Assembly (NCBI GenBank): GCA_947497905.1
Contig: CANMIH010000005.1
Coordinates: 124,001 to 188,000 of the forward strand
Direction of reading: 5' to 3'
Source: an uncultured Pelagimonas sp.
Lineage (GTDB): Bacteria; Pseudomonadota; Alphaproteobacteria; Rhodobacterales; Rhodobacteraceae
Length of the DNA: 64,000 bases
Made by a program: the position numbers and the translations under genes. Positions 55,116 to 64,000 of the stretch are shown here, piece by piece. How positions within the stretch are numbered: the first letter of the stretch is position 1; each line of letters begins with the position of its first letter. The notes beneath the pieces were generated by a model, which saw only the letters and a list, made by a program, of their open reading frames with translations, searched no databases and was not told where the DNA came from.

Positions 55116-55940
55116 TTACGCCGAGGCTCTGGCTGTCATAGCCAGCACGCCATCCTGTCGCCGTGCCCAGAGTTTCAGACCAGCGCCTTCAGAGGCGGCT
55201 TCGATATGAAATGGGGCCATGCCGGCAATCGGCGCCACGCCTCGAAAGGAAAACTGTTTGAGCGGCTCGCCCAAGTGGCGTTGAGCAAGATCCGCCAGAA
55301 GCGTCGCGGTTAAAGGCCCATGAAACACCAGCCCGTCGTATCCCTCGACATCGCGCGCGTAATCAACGTCGTAATGGATACGGTGCCCATTGAACATCAA
55401 AGCGGAGTAGCGAAATAGCAGGGTTGGATCTGGTGTGATCTGTTCCGACACCTCTGCATGTTGCGGCGCCTGTGCAGGAGTTGGCTTGGGCGCATTGGGA
55501 TCGGGGTCGGCACGATAGACGATGTCATGCTCTTCAGTCAGCGACACCTGATCACGCTGACGGATTTCATGACGCACTGTGACAAAACACAGTGGACCTG
55601 AGCGGCCCTCTTTTTCCTGAACAGACTGAATGGTTGAAACCCGGGTGGCCTCCTGCCCAATCACAAGCGGGTTTTGAAATTCAAACCGCCCCCCGGCCCA
55701 CATACGGCGTGGCAATGCCACGGGTGGCACAAACCCTCCTTTTTGTGGGTGCCCGTCGCGCCCCAACTCATCACGCGGTTTGGCCTCAAGGAAATAGAGC
55801 CAATGCCACAAAGGCGGCAGTGCATCCCCGTGTTGCAGGGTCGTCTTCTGCCCCAGCGTGGCCTGCATGAACTGCGCTGATCGCGAGATTATCAAATCCT
55901 GTGTCTGTTCTGACCTACCAACCCAGTCTTGCACGTCCAT
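55116..55940 (-). CDS. MaoC/FAS1-like dehydratase (mesaconyl-C4-CoA hydratase type)
   Basis: 274 aa with two hotdog modules: an N-terminal FAS1-type dehydratase half (about 1-150) and a C-terminal MaoC half (about 175-270) with the YNGHR-like FNGHRIHYDVDYA. Relatives hydrate mesaconyl-C4-CoA or similar enoyl-CoA thioesters. The start ATG at 55940 follows GGGGTGG; upstream in-frame codons are rejected. It is the first gene of the MaoC-dctQ-dctM-SDR operon, suggesting use of a dicarboxylate-type substrate. The exact thioester is unknown. Confidence 0.82.
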   Translation of the reverse strand: MDVQDWVGRSEQTQDLIISRSAQFMQATLGQKTTLQHGDALPPLWHWLYFLEAKPRDELGRDGHPQKGGFVPPVALPRRMWAGGRFEFQNPLVIGQEATRVSTIQSVQEKEGRSGPLCFVTVRHEIRQRDQVSLTEEHDIVYRADPDPNAPKPTPAQAPQHAEVSEQITPDPTLLFRYSALMFNGHRIHYDVDYARDVEGYDGLVFHGPLTATLLADLAQRHLGEPLKQFSFRGVAPIAGMAPFHIEAASEGAGLKLWARRQDGVLAMTARASA

Positions 55941-56240
55941 GTTGTCCACCCCTTCAGATATCGCCGCAGAAAACAGACAAACCCCCGCTGGCGCAATGGT
56001 CCATTCGCATTTACTCAAGCGTAGCTCCGCTTTGCACCGGATTTTTGTGGGAAATTGACGTACTCACTTGAGGTGAGACCACCTCACCCAAACCCGATGA
56101 ATTCTCATGTCAAATCGCCGAATTTCACCGGAAATGTCGCAGGCAAGCTAGTTTGCGCCTCACCTCAGGGCCTACAGCTTGGCCAACCCCATCAACCCTG
56201 TCGGAGATCCTCCGACCTGTGGCCTGTGAAAGGACAACAG
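55941..56240. promoter_or_regulatory. Divergent promoter region of MaoC operon and ALDH
   Basis: 300 bases with no supported gene. A perfect palindrome TGAGGTG-agac-CACCTCA at 56069-56086 is the main feature; it may be the operator for one or both directions. Confidence 0.45.
56069..56086. promoter_or_regulatory. 7-4-7 palindrome, operator candidate
   Basis: TGAGGTG-agac-CACCTCA, fully symmetric, between the divergent MaoC-like and aldehyde dehydrogenase genes. The regulator is unknown. Confidence 0.45.
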
Positions 56241-57692
56241 ATGAGCCAGATCAAACCCTATTGGCAGAACTATATCGACGGTACTTGGGTCGATGGCGGC
56301 GCGGGCCGGATTGATGTGATCAACCCCGGTACCGGAGAGAAGCTGACAGAGCACGCGCTGGCCGATGCGGGTGATGTCGACCGTGCGGTGATGGCCGCGC
56401 GCCGGGTGCATCTTTCCGGGGTTCTCAGCGATCTGCGCCCAGTAGAACGGGGCCGCATGGTACAGGCCATGGGCCACTATCTGATGCAGCACATCGACGA
56501 GATTGCCGAGGTTTTGACCCTGGAACAGGGCAAACCACTTTGGGAATCGCGGATCGAGATCGAAGGCGCGGCGCGGTATTTTGAATACTATGGCAATCAG
56601 GCGGAGACCGTCGAAGGCCGCTCGATCCCGCTGGGCAAAGATTACTTTGATTTCACCACCTACGAACCATTTGGCGTCTCGGCCCAGATCATCCCGTGGA
56701 ACTATCCCGTTGAGATGACAGCGCGCTCGCTCTCGGCGGCGCTCGCCACCGGCAATACCATTGTCATCAAAACGCCCGAGCTGACACCGCTGACCAACGC
56801 GTGGTTTGCCCATGCCGCCGAAGCGGTGGGTCTGCCCAAAGGCGCGGTCAACGTGCTCTGCGGTTTGGGACATGAGGCGGGCGCCGCCCTCTCTGCCCAT
56901 CCGCATGTAAACCAGATCGTCTTTACCGGCTCGGTCGGCACCGGCGTGGCGATCGCCACCGCTGCGGCGAAAAATGTCGTGCCCTGTGTGCTTGAACTGG
57001 GCGGTAAATCGGCCGCCATCGTGCATGACGACGCCGATCTGGAGGCCTTTGAGAACGATGTACGCTGGGGCATCTTCTTTAACGCAGGTCAGGTCTGTTC
57101 GGCCATGAGCCGGGTGATCGTGCATAAATCGCGCCATGATGAACTGGTGGAACGGATCACCGGCGTGGCCAAATCCCTGTCGGTTGGTCCGGGCATCGAG
57201 CGCACCGAGTTCGGCGCAAACATGGGGGCCATGGTCTCTGAGGCCCAGCGCGACCGGGCGGCGGGCATGGTGTCCGACGCGATTGCGACCGGGGCCACGG
57301 CTGCAGCGGGTGGGCACAAAATGAACATCCCCGGTGCCTTCCTTGAGCCAACCATCCTGACCAACGTGACCCCGGATATGGCCATCGCACAGGAAGAAGC
57401 CTTTGCGCCCGTGCTGTCGGTACTGAGCTTTGACAGCGACGAACAGGCCATCGAGATTGCCAATGGCACCGAATACGGCCTCGTTGGGGGTGTTTTCACT
57501 CAGGACATCAACCGCGCCACTCAGGCCGCCCGTCAGATCCGTGCCGGTCAGGTCTTTGTCAATGAATGGTACGCAGGCGGCGTCGAAACGCCCTTTGGTG
57601 GCTATGGCAAATCCGGCTATGGCCGCGAAAAAGGCCGCGAGGCGCTTTGGAACTATGTGCAGACCAAAAACGTCGCCATCCGTTTGAAATAA
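56241..57692 (+). CDS. NAD(P)+-dependent aldehyde dehydrogenase
   Basis: 483 aa, the usual ALDH length from the ATG at 56241 (AGGACAACAG upstream). The oxyanion Asn is in the WNYPVEMT region, the general base is Glu in LELGGKS, and the catalytic Cys is in NAGQVCSAM. The subfamily resembles betaine-aldehyde and gamma-aminobutyraldehyde dehydrogenases. The substrate is unknown. It is monocistronic: a strong bidirectional terminator separates it from hutU. Confidence 0.92.
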   Translation: MSQIKPYWQNYIDGTWVDGGAGRIDVINPGTGEKLTEHALADAGDVDRAVMAARRVHLSGVLSDLRPVERGRMVQAMGHYLMQHIDEIAEVLTLEQGKPLWESRIEIEGAARYFEYYGNQAETVEGRSIPLGKDYFDFTTYEPFGVSAQIIPWNYPVEMTARSLSAALATGNTIVIKTPELTPLTNAWFAHAAEAVGLPKGAVNVLCGLGHEAGAALSAHPHVNQIVFTGSVGTGVAIATAAAKNVVPCVLELGGKSAAIVHDDADLEAFENDVRWGIFFNAGQVCSAMSRVIVHKSRHDELVERITGVAKSLSVGPGIERTEFGANMGAMVSEAQRDRAAGMVSDAIATGATAAAGGHKMNIPGAFLEPTILTNVTPDMAIAQEEAFAPVLSVLSFDSDEQAIEIANGTEYGLVGGVFTQDINRATQAARQIRAGQVFVNEWYAGGVETPFGGYGKSGYGREKGREALWNYVQTKNVAIRLK

Positions 57693-57710
57693 TTCGGTCT
57701 ATTCAAAGAA

Positions 57711-57746
57711 AAACGGGCAAGGCCGCCTTGGCCCTGCCCGTTTTTT
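57711..57746. terminator. Bidirectional intrinsic terminator
   Basis: Stem AACGGGCA / TGCCCGTT (57712-57719 / 57735-57742) with an inner GGC/GCC extension, then T6 on the plus side and A-rich sequence on the other side giving a T run for hutU on the minus strand. Confidence 0.92.
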
Positions 57747-57766
57747 GTTGCGCTAGAATCTGGCGG

Positions 57767-59446
57767 TTATTTGAGAATACCCGGCAGGTTCAGGTCATGT
57801 TCGCGGGCACAATCCTGCGCGATCTCATAGCCCGCATCCGCGTGGCGCATCACTCCGGTCGCCGGATCGTTCCACAGCACGCGACCCACGCGACGCTCGG
57901 CATCTTCCGAGCCATCACAGCAGATCACAACACCTGAGTGCTGGCTAAAGCCCATGCCCACGCCGCCGCCGTGGTGCAGCGACACCCATGTCGCGCCCGA
58001 CGCGGTGTTGAGCAATGCGTTCAGAAGCGGCCAATCTGAGACCGCATCCGATCCGTCCTGCATGGCTTCGGTTTCGCGGTTGGGCGAGGCCACCGAACCG
58101 CTGTCCAGATGGTCACGACCAATCACAACCGGCGCCGATAGCTCGCCATTGCGCACCATTTCGTTGAAGGCCAACCCGGCCTTATGGCGATCGCCAAGAC
58201 CAATCCAGCAGATCCGCGCAGGCAGACCCTGGAAGGCAATCCGCTCATCCGCCATTTCAAGCCAGCGATGCAGGTGTTTGTTCTCGGGGAACAATTCCTT
58301 CATCTTGGCATCGGTTTTACGGATATCCTCGGGATCACCCGACAGCGCCGCCCAGCGGAACGGGCCAATGCCACGACAGAACAGCGGACGGATATAGGCG
58401 GGAACAAAGCCCGGGAAATCAAAGGCGTTCTCAAGCCCCTCTTCCAGCGCCATCTGACGGATGTTGTTGCCATAGTCCACGGTTGGGATGCCCATGTCGT
58501 GGAACTCACACATGGCCGCAACCTGAACCTTCATGCTGGCGCGCGCGGCTTTCTCCACTTCCTTCGGCGCGCTTTCGCGTTTGGCCTTCCATTCCCCCAT
58601 GGTCCAGCCCTGCGGCAGGTAGCCATTGATCGGATCGTGGGCACTGGTCTGGTCGGTCACGATATCGGGGCGCATACCACCGGCTTTGGCACGCTCAACC
58701 AATTCGGCAAAGACATCGGCCGCATTGCCCAAGAGGCCCACCGATTTGGCTTCACCGGCTTTGGTCCAGCGCTCGATCATCTCAAGCGCCTCATCCAGCG
58801 TGTCCGCTTTCTCGTCCAGGTACTTGGTACGCAGGCGGAAATCGATGCTATCGGGGTTACATTCCACCGCCAGACAGCAGGCCCCTGCAAAGACAGCCGC
58901 CAGAGGCTGAGCACCGCCCATACCACCCAGACCACCGGTCAGGATCCATTTCCCGGTCAAATCGCCGCCAAAATGCTGACGCCCGGCTTCGGCGAAGGTC
59001 TCATAGGTGCCCTGCACAATGCCCTGGGTGCCGATGTAGATCCAGGACCCAGCGGTCATCTGGCCGTACATCATCAGGCCTTTTTTATCGAGCTCGTTGA
59101 AGTGATCCCAGTTGGCCCAGTGCGGCACGAGGTTCGAGTTCGCGATCAACACGCGCGGTGCGTCTTTGTGCGTTGGGAACACACCAACCGGCTTGCCCGA
59201 TTGCACCAGAAGGGTCTGGTCCTCTTCCAGCTCTTTGAGCGTTTCGACAATCTTGTCAAAGCTTTCCCAATTGCGGGCTGCGCGACCGATGCCACCATAG
59301 ACCACCAGCTCATGCGGGTTTTCCGCCACGTCTGGGTGCAGGTTGTTCATCATCATGCGCAGCGGCGCTTCGGTCATCCAGCTTTTGGCGTTCAGCTCAG
59401 GCCCGGTGGGCGGATAGATGTCACGGGTGTTATGGCGAGTTGTCAT
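57767..59446 (-). CDS. hutU: Urocanate hydratase
   Basis: 559 aa NAD+-dependent enzyme converting urocanate to imidazolonepropionate. Conserved stretches include [11 protein letters not shown], the NAD site [13 protein letters not shown] and [17 protein letters not shown] near the active-site Cys. It is the last gene of the hut operon, overlapping hutG by 4 bases. A terminator follows. Length is normal. Confidence 0.97.
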   Translation of the reverse strand: MTTRHNTRDIYPPTGPELNAKSWMTEAPLRMMMNNLHPDVAENPHELVVYGGIGRAARNWESFDKIVETLKELEEDQTLLVQSGKPVGVFPTHKDAPRVLIANSNLVPHWANWDHFNELDKKGLMMYGQMTAGSWIYIGTQGIVQGTYETFAEAGRQHFGGDLTGKWILTGGLGGMGGAQPLAAVFAGACCLAVECNPDSIDFRLRTKYLDEKADTLDEALEMIERWTKAGEAKSVGLLGNAADVFAELVERAKAGGMRPDIVTDQTSAHDPINGYLPQGWTMGEWKAKRESAPKEVEKAARASMKVQVAAMCEFHDMGIPTVDYGNNIRQMALEEGLENAFDFPGFVPAYIRPLFCRGIGPFRWAALSGDPEDIRKTDAKMKELFPENKHLHRWLEMADERIAFQGLPARICWIGLGDRHKAGLAFNEMVRNGELSAPVVIGRDHLDSGSVASPNRETEAMQDGSDAVSDWPLLNALLNTASGATWVSLHHGGGVGMGFSQHSGVVICCDGSEDAERRVGRVLWNDPATGVMRHADAGYEIAQDCAREHDLNLPGILK

Positions 59447-60243
59447 TTTGCGCCTCCAAGCGATGGGGCCAGATCGGCCAGAGTTTTCAGAATTTGGGTA
59501 AGATGCGCGCGCAGCCGCGCGGATTTCTCTGCGTCATAGGCCCAGGGCTCGGCCTCGTCCGTCAGGTATGTGGATTGCGCCAGCTCCATCTGGATCGCAT
59601 GCATCCCCTCATCCGGCCGGCCATAATGGCGCGTGGTCCACCCGCCTTTGAACCGGCCATTGGTGACGCTGCTATAGCCCTCGGCCTGCTCACAGATCGC
59701 GGCCACCGCCGTGGTGATGCGCGGATCACAGGTGGTGCCAAGATTGTCGCCAATGTTGAAATCCGGCAGACGCCCGTCAAACAGAAACGGAATGTCGCCC
59801 CGGATCGAGTGGCAATCATAAAGAATCGCCACACCGTGTTTGGCGCGCACCCGCTGAAGCTCTGCCTCAAGTTCCGCATGATAGGCGGCGTGATACTGAT
59901 CACGATGCGCGGCGATCTCGGCCTCGGTGGGAGGCTGATCCCAGATATCTTTCCCGTCGAAATCGGTCAGCGGCACAAGAGTTGTGGTGTTCTGACCGGG
60001 ATACAGGCTCACCCCCGACGGGTCGCGATTGGCATCAATCAGATAGCGATGAAACATCGCCCGCACGGTTGTCGCGCCGGGGAGGATACCGTCATACAGC
60101 TGATGAATATGCCAATCGGTGTCGGCCAGCGCCCGGCCGGTGTCGTTCATCCGGGCCGACATCTCATCCGGCATCCATGTGCCTGTGTGCGGCAGTCCCA
60201 GAACAATGGGACTGTCGCCTTGGATCACCTCAACCGGGGTCAT
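59443..60243 (-). CDS. hutG: N-formylglutamate deformylase
   Basis: 266 aa. Zn-dependent hydrolysis of N-formylglutamate to glutamate and formate. Metal and substrate motifs include [26 protein letters not shown] and the Arg in NIGDN. Together with the divergent hutF it shows the five-step hut route in which formimidoylglutamate is deiminated first. It overlaps both neighbours by 4 bases (ATGA). Confidence 0.93.
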   Translation of the reverse strand: MTPVEVIQGDSPIVLGLPHTGTWMPDEMSARMNDTGRALADTDWHIHQLYDGILPGATTVRAMFHRYLIDANRDPSGVSLYPGQNTTTLVPLTDFDGKDIWDQPPTEAEIAAHRDQYHAAYHAELEAELQRVRAKHGVAILYDCHSIRGDIPFLFDGRLPDFNIGDNLGTTCDPRITTAVAAICEQAEGYSSVTNGRFKGGWTTRHYGRPDEGMHAIQMELAQSTYLTDEAEPWAYDAEKSARLRAHLTQILKTLADLAPSLGGAK

Positions 60244-61775
60244 GCGGCACCTGCGATCTGGGGCAGATCGAGCCCATCACATAGCGTCCCATCCCGTACC
60301 AGCGCTGCCGCCGCTTCGAGATCTGGCGCGAGATACCGGTCATCACCCATGGTGGCCACCTGCCCGCGCAGACGGGTGATCGCCCCCTGCAGCGCGTCGC
60401 TTGTCACCAGTGGGGCGCGGAATTCGATCCCCTGCGCGGCACACATAGCCTCAACACCAAGGATCACCGACAGGTTGCGGTTCATGCGCTCCAAACGCCG
60501 TGCGGCATGGGCCGCCATGCTTACGTGGTCTTCCTGGTTGGCGGATGTGGGGGTGGAATCCGTGGTACAGGGATTGGCCAAATGTTTGTTTTCACTCATC
60601 AAAGCCGCTGTGGTCACCTCGGCGATCATCAGCCCCGAATTCAACCCCGGCTCTGGAGTCAGGAAGGGCGGCAAATCAAAGCTCAGCGCCGGATCAACCA
60701 TCAGAGCCACACGACGTTGCGAAATCGCACCGATCTCGGACAGGGCCAGCGCAATCTGATCGGCGGCAAAGCCAACGGGTTCTGCGTGGAAGTTCCCACC
60801 CGACACGATGCGCCCCTCGTCCACCAGAACAAGCGGGTTATCGGTGACCGCATTAGCCTCAATCTCAAGCGTGGTGGCAGCAAAGCGCAGCAGGTCCATA
60901 CAGGCCCCAACCACCTGCGGCTGACAGCGAATGCAATACGGATCCTGCACACGCGTGTCGCCCTCGCGGTGGCTTTCACGAATGACCGACCCGTCAAGCA
61001 ATCCACGCTGGGCGCGAGCAAATTCGATCTGCCCTGCGTGGCCGCGCAGCGTGTGGATCGGGTCCAGAAGCGGCGCGGTCGATCCCATGATGGCATCCGT
61101 GGACATCGCGCCAGTGACAATCGCGGCGCGCAGGTTATCCCATGCGGTCCAGAGCCCCACCAGCGCACAGGCGGTTGAGAACTGAGTGCCGTTGATCAGC
61201 GCCAGCCCCTCTTTCGGCCCAAGAACAACCGGGACCAGACCGGCCCGAGCCAATGCTTCGCCACTGTGAAGGCGTTCACCTTTATAAGTGGCCTCACCCT
61301 CTCCAATCATCGCGGCGGCCATGTGGGCCAGAGGGGCCAGATCGCCCGAGGCACCAACCGACCCCTGATCAGGGATCACCGGGATCACGCCGTGATCCAG
61401 CATATCTTCCATCAGAGCGATGGTCTCCCACGGCACACCCGAGGCGCCCCGCCCCAGTGACAGGAGTTTGAGCACCATCATCAGACGGGTGGTGGCCTCA
61501 TCCAGAGGTGCGCCCACGCCACAGCAATGGGACAGGATCAGATTACGCTGAAGCTGCGCTGTGTCTTCCGGCGCAACCCGCACGCTGGCCAGCTTACCAA
61601 AACCGGTGTTCACACCATAGACGGCGTCTCCCCCCGCGGCGGCGTCTTGCACCAACTTGGCGGCCGCTTCGACGGCGGGTTTGGCCGTCGCTTCTAGTTT
61701 CGCTGCCCCGCTTTCGCGCCATAGCGCTTCCAGAGTGGCCAACGGGGTGGAACCGGGGATCAATTCGTGGATCAC
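60240..61775 (-). CDS. hutH: Histidine ammonia-lyase
   Basis: 511 aa. Converts L-histidine to urocanate and ammonia. The MIO cofactor triad Ala-Ser-Gly is in [16 protein letters not shown] (about residues 143-145), and [10 protein letters not shown] and [21 protein letters not shown] are characteristic. It overlaps hutI and hutG. The length is close to the family norm. Confidence 0.97.
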   Translation of the reverse strand: MIHELIPGSTPLATLEALWRESGAAKLEATAKPAVEAAAKLVQDAAAGGDAVYGVNTGFGKLASVRVAPEDTAQLQRNLILSHCCGVGAPLDEATTRLMMVLKLLSLGRGASGVPWETIALMEDMLDHGVIPVIPDQGSVGASGDLAPLAHMAAAMIGEGEATYKGERLHSGEALARAGLVPVVLGPKEGLALINGTQFSTACALVGLWTAWDNLRAAIVTGAMSTDAIMGSTAPLLDPIHTLRGHAGQIEFARAQRGLLDGSVIRESHREGDTRVQDPYCIRCQPQVVGACMDLLRFAATTLEIEANAVTDNPLVLVDEGRIVSGGNFHAEPVGFAADQIALALSEIGAISQRRVALMVDPALSFDLPPFLTPEPGLNSGLMIAEVTTAALMSENKHLANPCTTDSTPTSANQEDHVSMAAHAARRLERMNRNLSVILGVEAMCAAQGIEFRAPLVTSDALQGAITRLRGQVATMGDDRYLAPDLEAAAALVRDGTLCDGLDLPQIAGAA

Positions 61776-62953
61776 AGTTTTCCTCCATACATTCGGGCAT
61801 GCAACGGATTGAAGCCGATGCGATACGACAGTTCAGCGGGATCTTTGACATCCCAAATGGCAAGGTCAGCGCGTTGCCCCACAGCAAGTGTTCCGCGATC
61901 CGACAGACCCAGCGCACGGGCTGCATTGCGGGTCACACCGGCAAGTGCCTCTTCCGGTGTCATTCGGAACAGAGTGCAGCCCATGTTCATGGTCAGCAGC
62001 AGCGAAGACAGCGGCGAAGACCCGGGATTGCAGTCACTGGCCAGCGCCATGGGCACCTGATGCGCACGGAAAGCCGCAATCGGCGGGGCCTGGGTTTCGC
62101 GAATGGTGTAAAAGGCGCCGGGCAGAATGGTGGCCACGGTCCCCGAGGCCGCCAGGGCCTTGGCATCCTCTTCGGTGGCGTATTCCACGTGGTCTGCCGA
62201 TAGCGCGTTGTATTTGGCCGCAAGCGCCGTGCCGCCAAGATGGCTCAGCTGCTCAGCGTGCAGTTTAACAGGCAACCCCAGTTCTTGTGCGACCTGAAAC
62301 ACCCGCTCGATCTGAGCGGTGTCAAAGGCAATCCCTTCGCAGAATCCATCCACAGCGTCGACCAGACCTTGGGCATGGGCGTCACGCAGGGTCGGAATGG
62401 CCACCTCATCAACATAGGCATCCGGACGATCGGCATAATCTTCGGGTACCGCGTGGGCGGCTAGATAACTGGTGCAGATCTTTACCGGTCGGTGTGCCTC
62501 GATCTGGCGCGCGACCCGCAGCATGCGGAGCTCGCTGTCGCTATCCAAACCATAGCCCGACTTGACCTCAAGCGTGCTCACCCCTTCGGCCAGAAAGGCG
62601 TCCACCCGACGCAGCGCATCCTGCAGAAGGTCTTCTTCGCTGGCCGTGCGGGTGGCGCGCACAGTTGAGACAATACCGCCTCCGGCACGGGCCACCTCTT
62701 CATATGAGGCCCCTTCCAGACGCATCTCAAATTCTTTGGCCCGGTCGCCGCCAAACACAATATGAGTATGGCAATCAATCAGACCCGGCGTAACCAGACG
62801 CCCGCCCATATCACGCGCCTCGCCCGCCGGGGCATCGGTCCGTGGACCCAGCCAGGCGATCTGCTCCCCTTCGATCAGTATGGCCGCATCATCGATCAGG
62901 CCATATCGACCCTCTCCTGTCATCGTTGCGGCGCGAAGATTGGTCAGCAGCAT
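61772..62953 (-). CDS. hutI: Imidazolonepropionase
   Basis: 393 aa amidohydrolase converting imidazolonepropionate to formimidoylglutamate. The metal motif [12 protein letters not shown] lies near residue 60 and the later His/Asp ([10 protein letters not shown]) near 310. It is the first gene of the minus-strand hut operon, divergent from hutF. Confidence 0.95.
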   Translation of the reverse strand: MLLTNLRAATMTGEGRYGLIDDAAILIEGEQIAWLGPRTDAPAGEARDMGGRLVTPGLIDCHTHIVFGGDRAKEFEMRLEGASYEEVARAGGGIVSTVRATRTASEEDLLQDALRRVDAFLAEGVSTLEVKSGYGLDSDSELRMLRVARQIEAHRPVKICTSYLAAHAVPEDYADRPDAYVDEVAIPTLRDAHAQGLVDAVDGFCEGIAFDTAQIERVFQVAQELGLPVKLHAEQLSHLGGTALAAKYNALSADHVEYATEEDAKALAASGTVATILPGAFYTIRETQAPPIAAFRAHQVPMALASDCNPGSSPLSSLLLTMNMGCTLFRMTPEEALAGVTRNAARALGLSDRGTLAVGQRADLAIWDVKDPAELSYRIGFNPLHARMYGGKL

Positions 62954-62991
62954 GCGATTCCACCTTGGATTAACTCGTCCATTATGCTTTT

Positions 62992-63005
62992 ATGTCTATA
63001 CTTAT
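62992..63005. promoter_or_regulatory. Candidate HutC-type operator
   Basis: ATGTCTATACTTAT between hutI and hutF. Read on the minus strand it contains AAGTATAGACAT, resembling HutC half-sites remembered from enterobacterial hut operators. Its symmetry is imperfect, and no hutC gene is in the window. Confidence 0.35.
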
Positions 63006-63030
63006 TATCCGTCAAGAAGGGACACGGGGC

Positions 63031-64000
63031 ATGCAAAGCCTTTGGGCCGAAACCGCGCTGGTGGGCGAAAACTGGCAAAACAATGTGCGCATCGACATCG
63101 CGGATGGCAAAATCAGCGCCATCACCGCCGGGGCCGATCCAATTGGAACCCGTGTTGGGCTGCTCTGTCCGGCCCCGGCCAATGGCCACAGCCATGCCTT
63201 TCAACGCGCCATGGCGGGTCTCACCGAAAAGCGCGGCGAGCTGCCAAGTGACAGCTTCTGGACCTGGCGCAAGTTGATGTTTCAGTTTCTGGATCAACTG
63301 ACCCCGGATCAGGTGCAGGCCATCACCGCCTTTGTACAGATGGAAATGCTAGAAGCCGGGTTTGGCGCCTCGGTCGAGTTCCACTATCTGCATCACCAGC
63401 CGGGTGGCATCGCCTATGACAAGCTGGGCGAGATGTCAGATCGTGTGATTGCCGCCGCCGAAACTTCGGGCATTGGCCTCACGCTTCTGCCGGTGCTTTA
63501 TCGGTTTGGAGGGTGTGATCAGCGCCCATTGGGGGACGGTCAAATCCGCTTTGGCAACACGCCCGACGCCTATGCCCGTCTGATTGAAGAGGCGCGCACC
63601 AGTATCTCAGCCCTGCCCGACGGTTTGGTTGGCGTGGCCCCACACTCACTGCGCGCCGTCGCCCGAGACGATTTTGCGATGCTGGGCGAACTGGCGCAGG
63701 GTGCGCCCATTCACATGCATCTGGCCGAGCAGATCCCCGAAGTAGAGGAAGTTCAGGCCGCCTGGGGCGCGCGCCCTGTCGAATGGGCATTGGATAACCT
63801 CGACATGTCTGGGCAATGGAGCCTGATCCACTGCACCCAGATGTTGTCCCATGAAACCGAAGGTCTGGCGAAATCCGGCGCGGTGGCCGGGCTGTGCCCA
63901 CTGACCGAGGCCAGCCTTGGCGATGGTATCTTTGACGGAATGTGTTGGGCCGAGAACGCAGGTCGCATTGCCATCGGATCAGACAGCAACATCCGCATTT
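63031..64000 (+). CDS. hutF: Formimidoylglutamate deiminase (partial, cut by window end)
   Basis: The frame from the ATG at 63031 stays open to the window end (323 codons of an expected 450). It is an amidohydrolase with ANGHSHAFQRAM (metal HxH), EFHYLHHQPGG, the third His in IHMHLAEQ and SDSN near the end. It deiminates formimidoylglutamate to formylglutamate, the substrate of HutG. An in-frame ATG at 62992 is possible, but AAGGG/CGGGG lies before 63031. It is divergent from hutI and overlaps the operator candidate. The 3' end is missing. Confidence 0.93.
   Translation, partial: MQSLWAETALVGENWQNNVRIDIADGKISAITAGADPIGTRVGLLCPAPANGHSHAFQRAMAGLTEKRGELPSDSFWTWRKLMFQFLDQLTPDQVQAITAFVQMEMLEAGFGASVEFHYLHHQPGGIAYDKLGEMSDRVIAAAETSGIGLTLLPVLYRFGGCDQRPLGDGQIRFGNTPDAYARLIEEARTSISALPDGLVGVAPHSLRAVARDDFAMLGELAQGAPIHMHLAEQIPEVEEVQAAWGARPVEWALDNLDMSGQWSLIHCTQMLSHETEGLAKSGAVAGLCPLTEASLGDGIFDGMCWAENAGRIAIGSDSNIRI

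Noticed and set aside
56172-57317. 381-codon minus-strand frame
   Set aside because: It is antisense to the aldehyde dehydrogenase gene and has no domain or start signal.
58184-60759. Two long plus-strand frames (451 and 439 codons) over hutU, hutG and hutH
   Set aside because: Both are antisense to well-recognised hut genes and give no recognisable protein.
1-64000. CRISPR array, prophage, insertion sequence, tRNA or rRNA
   Set aside because: I found no direct-repeat array, transposase, integrase, phage structural gene or RNA gene sequence; the dispersed GAGTATTT box is the only repeated element.

Overview
The window looks like chromosomal DNA from a marine alphaproteobacterium of the Roseobacter group (Rhodobacteraceae). 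The reasons are the moderately GC-rich base composition, the alphaproteobacterial orders cvpA-purF and surE-pcm-nlpD, tandem DddQ-type DMSP lyase genes, TRAP transporters, and an acs/adk/ActP acetate operon. I call 57 protein genes, the last of them cut by the window edge. I see no rRNA, tRNA, CRISPR array, insertion sequence or prophage. Coding density is high and most genes sit in short-gap or ATGA-overlap operons.

Region by region. 1-7.9 kb (+): cvpA, purF, two small DUF proteins, a short SDR, a methyltransferase, then surE, pcm, an NlpD-like lipoprotein and a PaaI-type thioesterase. 8-10.7 kb (-): malate synthase G (glcB) and a GlcG/HbpS-like protein. 10.9-12.7 kb: a class II aldolase divergent from a LysR regulator. 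12.7-21 kb: a five-gene operon on the minus strand (MttB-superfamily methyltransferase, enolase-superfamily protein, MDR dehydrogenase, DMGDH/GcvT-type demethylase, GlxA/AraC regulator) with a divergent LysR. This looks like an N-methyl (betaine-type) catabolic system whose substrate I cannot name, and it is the most interesting locus. 21-26.4 kb: two divergent GGDEF-EAL membrane proteins (cyclic-di-GMP turnover). 26.6-27.8 kb: two tandem cupin DMSP lyases (dddQ type). 27.9-28.8 kb: a small membrane protein and a VOC protein.

28.9-35.4 kb: homogentisate (tyrosine/phenylalanine) degradation, with hmgA, fahA, a VOC protein, an MBL-fold protein with an altered metal motif, an FAD hydroxylase and DUF2783, divergent from a MarR regulator with a palindromic operator. 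35.4-39.6 kb: an arsenic locus with an ArsR-ArsC fusion, an arsenate-type GAPDH, a DUF1036 protein and ArsJ; together they fit detoxification of As(V) through 1-arseno-3-phosphoglycerate. 39.8-42.9 kb: a TRAP transporter dctP-(terminator)-dctQ-dctM.

43.3-52.1 kb (+): acetate utilisation with acs, adk (recycles the AMP made by Acs), a DUF4212 small subunit, an ActP-like symporter, then a cNMP/CBS/DUF294 protein, a small membrane protein and a membrane-anchored DEDDh exonuclease. 52.2-56 kb (-): MaoC/hydratase, TRAP dctQ-dctM without a binding protein, and an HSD10-like SDR. 56.2-57.7 kb: an aldehyde dehydrogenase. 57.8-64 kb: histidine utilisation hutI-hutH-hutG-hutU (-) with hutF divergent (+) and running off the end. 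The intergenic spaces hold several intrinsic terminators, palindromic operator candidates, and a dispersed box (GAGTATTTNTGAAAAG) found three times between a stop codon and a terminator.
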